Of a stretch of DNA of 64,000 nucleotides, positions 58,936 to 64,000 are shown in pieces. The stretch comes from Thamnaconus septentrionalis (Eukaryota; Chordata; Actinopteri; Tetraodontiformes; Monacanthidae). The first letter of the stretch is position 1, and every line of letters begins with the position of its first letter. The position numbers and the translations under genes are program-made. The DNA lies in assembly GCA_009823395.1 (NCBI GenBank), contig CM020506.1:2655501-2719500 (forward strand). Reading direction: 5' to 3'. The notes under the pieces are model-generated. The model was given only the letters and a program-made list of their open reading frames with translations, was not told where the DNA came from and made no database searches.

Positions 58936-60338
58936 CTTATGTCTGCAGAGCCGATAGTCGTATTTGGTTAAAAAAAAAATTAATTACGTGCACCCAAGTA
59001 CCACCTACTCATCACCACATCAAGCTTCAATTATATCTGTGTTATTATATATGTATGATTAAAGAGAGCAGCTAAAAAAAGGTTGAGGGGTTTTGGGTTA
59101 GCTGAAATCTTGAAGTGTGTCCTCATGCACATTATTTCATATCAAGTTTCAGCAGCAAGTGCATTACTGCCATTAATTCTTACATTTTACACAGCCCTCA
59201 CTGCCCGAGCTTCACTCTAAGTCATCAATGTGCTCCATGACCAGCTTCCAGCAACTTTTTTTAGGTGTGGAACAAGCAGGAAGTAAGTGCTGCTAGCTGT
59301 AACTATGCTAACGAGACTAGCACAGGTGCTTGCGACAATTTTGGAAGGAATCTTGTGGTTAACAAAGGCAGCAGTGAACACTTTGCTGAGGGGTGAGTTG
59401 GTGTGATGTGTTTTGCCCCTCACACCAAAAATTAACACCTCAAGTTGTTGCGACCTATTTCCACTTTCCCTTTAATTCATTTTTACGTTTTTTTTTAATT
59501 CTTTTTTTTTTACTTTACTTTTGGCGTTTTTGAAGGAAGAGGGGGGATAAATTCAGTGGACTTAGGAAACATTACCCTTGTATGATTTGATTTTGCTATG
59601 CTCCAATACCTTTATCTGACAATCCCACATTTCCCTCTCTCTGTTATTCACTTTACTCAGGTCAGTTGAATTATCAAACTATTCTGCATGGGTGAAGGAG
59701 CAAATGTAAAAAGAGGAAAGATCTCTCGGGTGTGCAGGAAACACAAAATACCTTCTCTCAGTTTTCAGGTTAGTCCTGGTATCTCAGCAAGTTTCAACAA
59801 AATGAGCAGATCTGCAAGGATCTGTCAGCATGTCTCATTTCCATTTCGAAAAGATGGAGCAAAGTAGCATAATGACTTTCAACCCTCACCCTGTTTAAAT
59901 GTGGTTTATTGGTTTAAAAGTTGAATTGGTTGTGTTTCACTCAATAAACCACTCAAACTAGTCCACTGTTTTCGGGCAGTTCGGTGATATTATACCGATA
60001 TGCCGTATAAATCAGCCTAATTTCAACCACCTACTGTCTTGGGGCTTAAAAGGCAGAGGATTGATTAAGTTTGTCTGGCCGCGGCTCTGTTTCAGGACTC
60101 TCTGTCTTTGTGTGATTGCTCTGCCTGAATGCTCCTGTTTTTGCTTTTCCGTGATGCAAATGACATTTGGTTGGTTGGTAAATTATACCCAGCGCAAGCA
60201 CAGCAACAAATATGATTCCCACTTATTACAGCATGTTTTCTAATACTTACATTTCTCTCCATAACCGAATATCTGGACAACTGTTGTTTTTTTTTTACAG
60301 TGGTAATAAAGAAAGGATAAACAGACAGAGCCAGCTTT

Positions 60339-60341
<3 letters not shown>
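58936..60341. other. Unique sequence
   Basis: No gene or repeat family recognised. T-rich runs at 59489-59511. Confidence 0.5.
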
Positions 60342-60380
<39 letters not shown>

Positions 60381-60390
60381 TGTGTGTGTG
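60342..60390 (+). repeat. (GT)n microsatellite
   Basis: GT tract with one CT interruption. Confidence 0.96.
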
Positions 60391-61619
60391 GCCTTCTTCG
60401 GCAAAACTGTTTTGCTACTTCAGCACAATGTAACTAATTTTCCAAAACTATTCTCGCCCGCGCGCTCAGCCACTCACTGCTGAGAGGGTGAGAAATTCAA
60501 CCGAAACAGGGAGAAAAATACAACATCAAAGCCTTTGAATGAAGGCTCATATCTGGAAACCTGTGCTGGAACCATGACCCTAAAATAATTAAGCACTGCA
60601 GGCACAGTTTTCTTGGTTTTGGTTGGGGTTTTTTTGGTTGTTTCGTTTTTTGTGTTTGTGTTTTTTTTGCCACTCTGCAACTGTCACTGGTAGCATTTAG
60701 AAAGATGATTTGCCACATTTAGGGAACAACTGATTATGGTATTTTATAGCCTTTTTGCTTTCTTTTTTTTTAGCACTTTTAAGGAGGCATTTATGATAAT
60801 TTCACAGGATCAACTTGGCATTTGTGACCGCAGCTAGAAGTGACGACCTCCAGGCGTGATGACTATTATAAAACCATAATTTCTGCACACAGGAAAATCA
60901 GTCAAATCAAGTGTGATTTTGCTAATTGCAACGGTAGAGGTAATTTTTTTTATTTTATTACTATTTTACATTTATTACCTTTTTCACCGAGACACCGCTG
61001 GAAAGACTGTCAAGGATTACCTTTCCCCCAAAAAAAACCTACAGTTGGGCGAATAATGTAACCTTCTTTAGCCATCTGTTTGATGCCTCCAACTAAAAAA
61101 AAACAAACACAAAAAAATCTCAGTTTTGGCTTCTTGCCAGTTGTGTGGGACATTCTATATGCTTGTGACGCAAGCAAAAAAATGAATAAATAAAGCAATC
61201 AGGTTTGAATGATATGGGACCTTACACACGGCGTCTTGTACAAGTGCTTGGATGAAAAGGGTCTGCAGAGGACGCTGTGTGTTTTTGCCAGTGGCCCGGT
61301 GGTTCCGCCGCACCACCGGCGCTGGATCAATGAGTTTGAGGTTGCACAAATCGTTAGAAGCCCCAAAAAAAAAGAAAAAAAGAAAAAGAAAAACACGCTG
61401 ACAGAGAGCAGGATGGAGTGTGTGCTGGTCAGGGGGAACACAAATACACATTCAACTTCCCTGGCAGGTTCAGCGGCGCTGGGCCGGTGCCAGGGGGATG
61501 TGCATCTTTTCCTAATGTTTCCCCCGATGGAGCAGAAACCCGGTTTGTTTGGGGCCTGTCACGGCCGGTTTGGGCACCGCTGGATGGCGAGGAGCCCTAA
61601 TACATATTGATAATCATAC
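60391..61619. other. Unique sequence
   Basis: A-rich purine stretch at 61364-61395. 61230-61330 and 61400-61600 are GC-enriched with an open plus-strand frame (61209-61610, 133 codons) that has no recognisable domain. Confidence 0.45.
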
Positions 61620-62330
61620 AGTAATGGTAATGGTAATAAACCACCTTTGTCACGGCACTCAAGTGCGGGGGAGTAGAATGGATTAGCCTGCGTATCATTT
61701 TCCCTTTTTGACCATATTTCACTGCCGCTACGTCAAGCACCGGGGCCAGGCTATTCTGCGACGCGCATATGGTTCTGTATTAAAAAAATTGGAGCAGAGT
61801 GCCTGACTCGTGAGGCGGCGGGAGGTGCACTCGGAGGCGCGGCTGCAGCTAAACAACTTAATGTCACTGACTAATCTAGTTGCAGGTATTCAGGGGAGCG
61901 GAGCTCAATTAAAACTGAATTGGCTTTCACGCAGTTATTCAAATTAGCGCCCAAATCAAACACTCGCTAAACTAAATATGCTTACCTGGGCACAAAATAC
62001 AGCCCCCACTTAAATCCTGTCGCCGCTCCCGTCGACTTTGTCGTGATGGGGAGGAAGTGAAATGGAAACGAATTTACATTTAAATAAGCCTGGAAGCGGA
62101 ACAAAAAAAATTTGATCAGGGTCCGCGCTTCTCCCACTGCCTTAATCAAAGTTTTGATGTGATGACACCCCTAGTGAAATGTTGCCCGGCCACTATCTCC
62201 GGAGAAGGCTGAGGTAATACATTATTAATGTGCTGTCCACACCGCAATTAAGCCCCAATTAAAAACCACAGGTTGTCTTCTGCCCATAATCTTGTCATAT
62301 TAGCAGGCACTAAAACTTTTCAACCTCCTT
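61620..62330. promoter_or_regulatory. CNE-like cluster
   Basis: About 700 bp without repeats. Homeodomain-type cores recur: CTCAATTAAAAC near 61905, TCAAATTAGCGCC near 61938, AATTACAT-like text near 62075, TACATTATTAATGTGC at 62218-62233, GCAATTAAGCCCC near 62245 and CCAATTAAAAACCACAGG at 62255-62272, which adds a RUNX-type core. The density of TAAT words in otherwise balanced sequence is unusual for the window. Likely enhancers; conservation untested. Confidence 0.45.
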
Positions 62331-63014
62331 GCCGCCTCTTGCCCACGCATGTGTCTTTAAAGGACACATTATTTCCTATCTAGAATGTGAACATTTCTTT
62401 AACTTACCTGATTTTACATTTTTTATTTTTACACCTCAGACTCTAGCAGAGCAGCGTGCAATATCATTAATTATCCAAAAACAGCTCTCCAGAAAACATC
62501 ATATTTGGCTCACTGTCCACAACCTGCTGCAAGAACATGACGCTTTACTGCAGTGCACAACAAACTCCTGGCTGTGGATATTTTTACAAACATGTGGGAG
62601 GCGTCACTGATGTATCGTCACAAATGGCTAATTTTTAGAGCCAATCTGGAAAAAAGTTGTACTCACAGAAGATGTAAACCGTGGACTTTGCTCATTTCTG
62701 GGGAGCTCTGGGGAACTGTTGGTTGAGGAAACATCAAACTAGGTGCTTAAATGAGAGCTGTCACTAGAGGGCACTCACATAGCACACAATGGAAGGATGA
62801 CTTCTGCGGTCAGCTTTAAGGTGTAACGGAAATTGTTTGAAGCAGCAAAAACCGAGTGACTCAATTCAACAATGAAGAAAAGCAAGAAAAATACAAAAGC
62901 CAAACATTCCCCTCATTGGTGCAATAATTCAGATTTATTTCAGGAGGTCTACTCCGCTGCTGCCTTACTTGGGAAATGCAATTTGGAAATATGATCAGAT
63001 TACTAACTAAATTT
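62331..63014. other. Unique sequence
   Basis: No gene or repeat recognised. Confidence 0.5.
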
Positions 63015-63515
63015 GTCCTATATTGGCTGGAATTAGGGTTAGGGTTATGGAATTGGGGTTAGGATTTTGGGGTTCCTAATGCGCTAGAAGCCCCGAATTT
63101 GCGTGGGGTGTGTCTTGGGGATCCCAATGAACCTGCAAGTGTCCCCATGTCTGTAGGACAAAGTTTACCTTTGACCCTCATAGACTTGCAGGGCTTTAGG
63201 GTTAGGGTTAAGGTTGAAATTAGGGTTAGGGTTAGGGTTACTGCTGAAATTAGGGTTAGAGTTTTGAGGTTCCTCATGCGCTAGAAGCCCCAAATTTGAC
63301 GTTGGTGCATCTTGGGCAATCCTGATGAACCTGCAAGTGTTCCCATGTCTCTAGGACAAAGTTGACCTTTGACCCCTTAGACTTGCATAGGTGACTTGCA
63401 ATGACATGCAGGTTCATCAGGATCCCTCAAGACGCACCAACGTCAAATTTGGGGCTTCTTGCACATGAGGAACCCCAAAACACTAACCCTAATTCCAGCC
63501 TTAACCCTAACGCCT
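63015..63515. repeat. Telomere-motif 197-bp repeat with inverted end
   Basis: Same family as 46853-47223. AAATTTG-type starts at 63095 and 63292 are 197 bp apart. TTAGGG runs lie at 63036-63046, 63197-63210 and 63220-63241. After the second unit the sequence turns round: 63405-63512 is a close reverse complement of 63223-63339, ending in CTAACCCTAA text. The last part can therefore fold into a long hairpin with a loop of about 65 bp. Confidence 0.88.
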
Positions 63516-64000
63516 AAAAAAAATTTTTGAGAAAGAACGGCTCTCATTTCTGCATGACCGACAGTGCAGCCCAGCAGCTGCTTCATAATCTCACTGTTTT
63601 ATTCATTGTCAAAGTCAGGCGCAAAGGGCAAGCAGGAAGGAATGGCAGGTTTAAGAAATAACATTTCATCTGAAATGGCCTGGATATAGAGCTGAAATTT
63701 CAGCTTTGTGCTGTTGCTGTCACAGTCAATGACTTCTGTTTGGAGAAATGCAGAGATTGACAGAGAATCACAGTCCATGTTATTGGTACGGCAAAAACAT
63801 TTGGAGCTCTCAGTTCCACAGATCTGATGTTCCCCAGTTGAAGTTGAAAAAAATAACAAATATAATTCTCACTGTTATTATCTTTTCAGTCTGCACATCT
63901 TTCCGTCTGTGCTGGTATTTTTCCCGTGTGCACCTTTTGTCTTTGCATCCTGATTTTTTATTTTCCCCTCTTCCCACATTCATTGGCCCGTGGAGAGGAG
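63516..64000. other. Unique sequence to window end
   Basis: No gene recognised. An 86-codon minus-strand frame (63859-63599) has no family features. Confidence 0.5.

Overview
This looks like vertebrate, most likely teleost (spiny-rayed fish), nuclear DNA. The grounds are the base composition and AT-rich spacer, at least nine pure GT/AC microsatellites, and diverged dispersed repeats whose wording I recognise from fish genomes: a Rex1/L2-like LINE, a 'conserved-end' repeat finishing in ATGGATGG, and a gapped repeat with the CACTTTACA and CTTGCCCAAGGACAC words. No bacterial, organellar or viral gene organisation is visible.

I find no protein-coding gene I can support. The longest ATG-initiated open frame is about 170 codons, near 4 kb on the minus strand. 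My rough estimate for 64 kb read in six frames is that one or two stop-to-stop open stretches of that length occur by chance, and its translation resembles no family I know. No tRNA, rRNA or familiar microRNA was recognised. The window is best read as a non-coding region, either a gene desert or a very large intron. Blocks of repeat-free, motif-rich sequence that look like conserved non-coding elements (CNEs) alternate with microsatellites and old transposon fragments. Conservation could not be tested here, so every CNE call is inference.

Layout. 0-9 kb: unique sequence with a strong CpG island at 1.86-2.28 kb and CNE-like blocks at 3.6, 6.7 and 7.1-8.05 kb. 9-19 kb: microsatellites, copy A of an unnamed dispersed repeat (10.5 kb), a CNE-like block at 14.3-14.8 kb, and a fish dispersed repeat at 18.6 kb. 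19.2-20.5 kb: CNE-like blocks. 21.2-22.3 kb: an internally deleted antisense LINE. 26.8-30.7 kb: repeat copy B, an antisense ATGGATGG-type repeat, a LINE 3' end, and a 146-bp segment duplicated 1.65 kb apart. 30-37.4 kb: further CNE-like blocks, the largest at 34.6-35.2 kb. 42.5-44.8 kb: a GC- and CpG-rich domain with a GATA palindrome and an exon-like 48-bp segment bounded by good splice sites. 45.6-49.2 kb: a CCAAT/TATA-like array, a 97-bp GT tract, a telomere-motif repeat, a hAT-like element and a fish repeat carrying a GT expansion. 51-62.3 kb: CNE-like blocks with hairpins and TCF/LEF-like sites. 63.0-63.5 kb: a second copy of the telomere-motif repeat, folded back on itself.

There are no genes here whose joint action can be described. 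The working model is a dispersed array of enhancers serving a developmental regulator outside the window. The most unusual structures are the telomere-motif/DR1 repeat with its fold-back end, the paired 146-bp duplication, and the CpG island with no visible gene.
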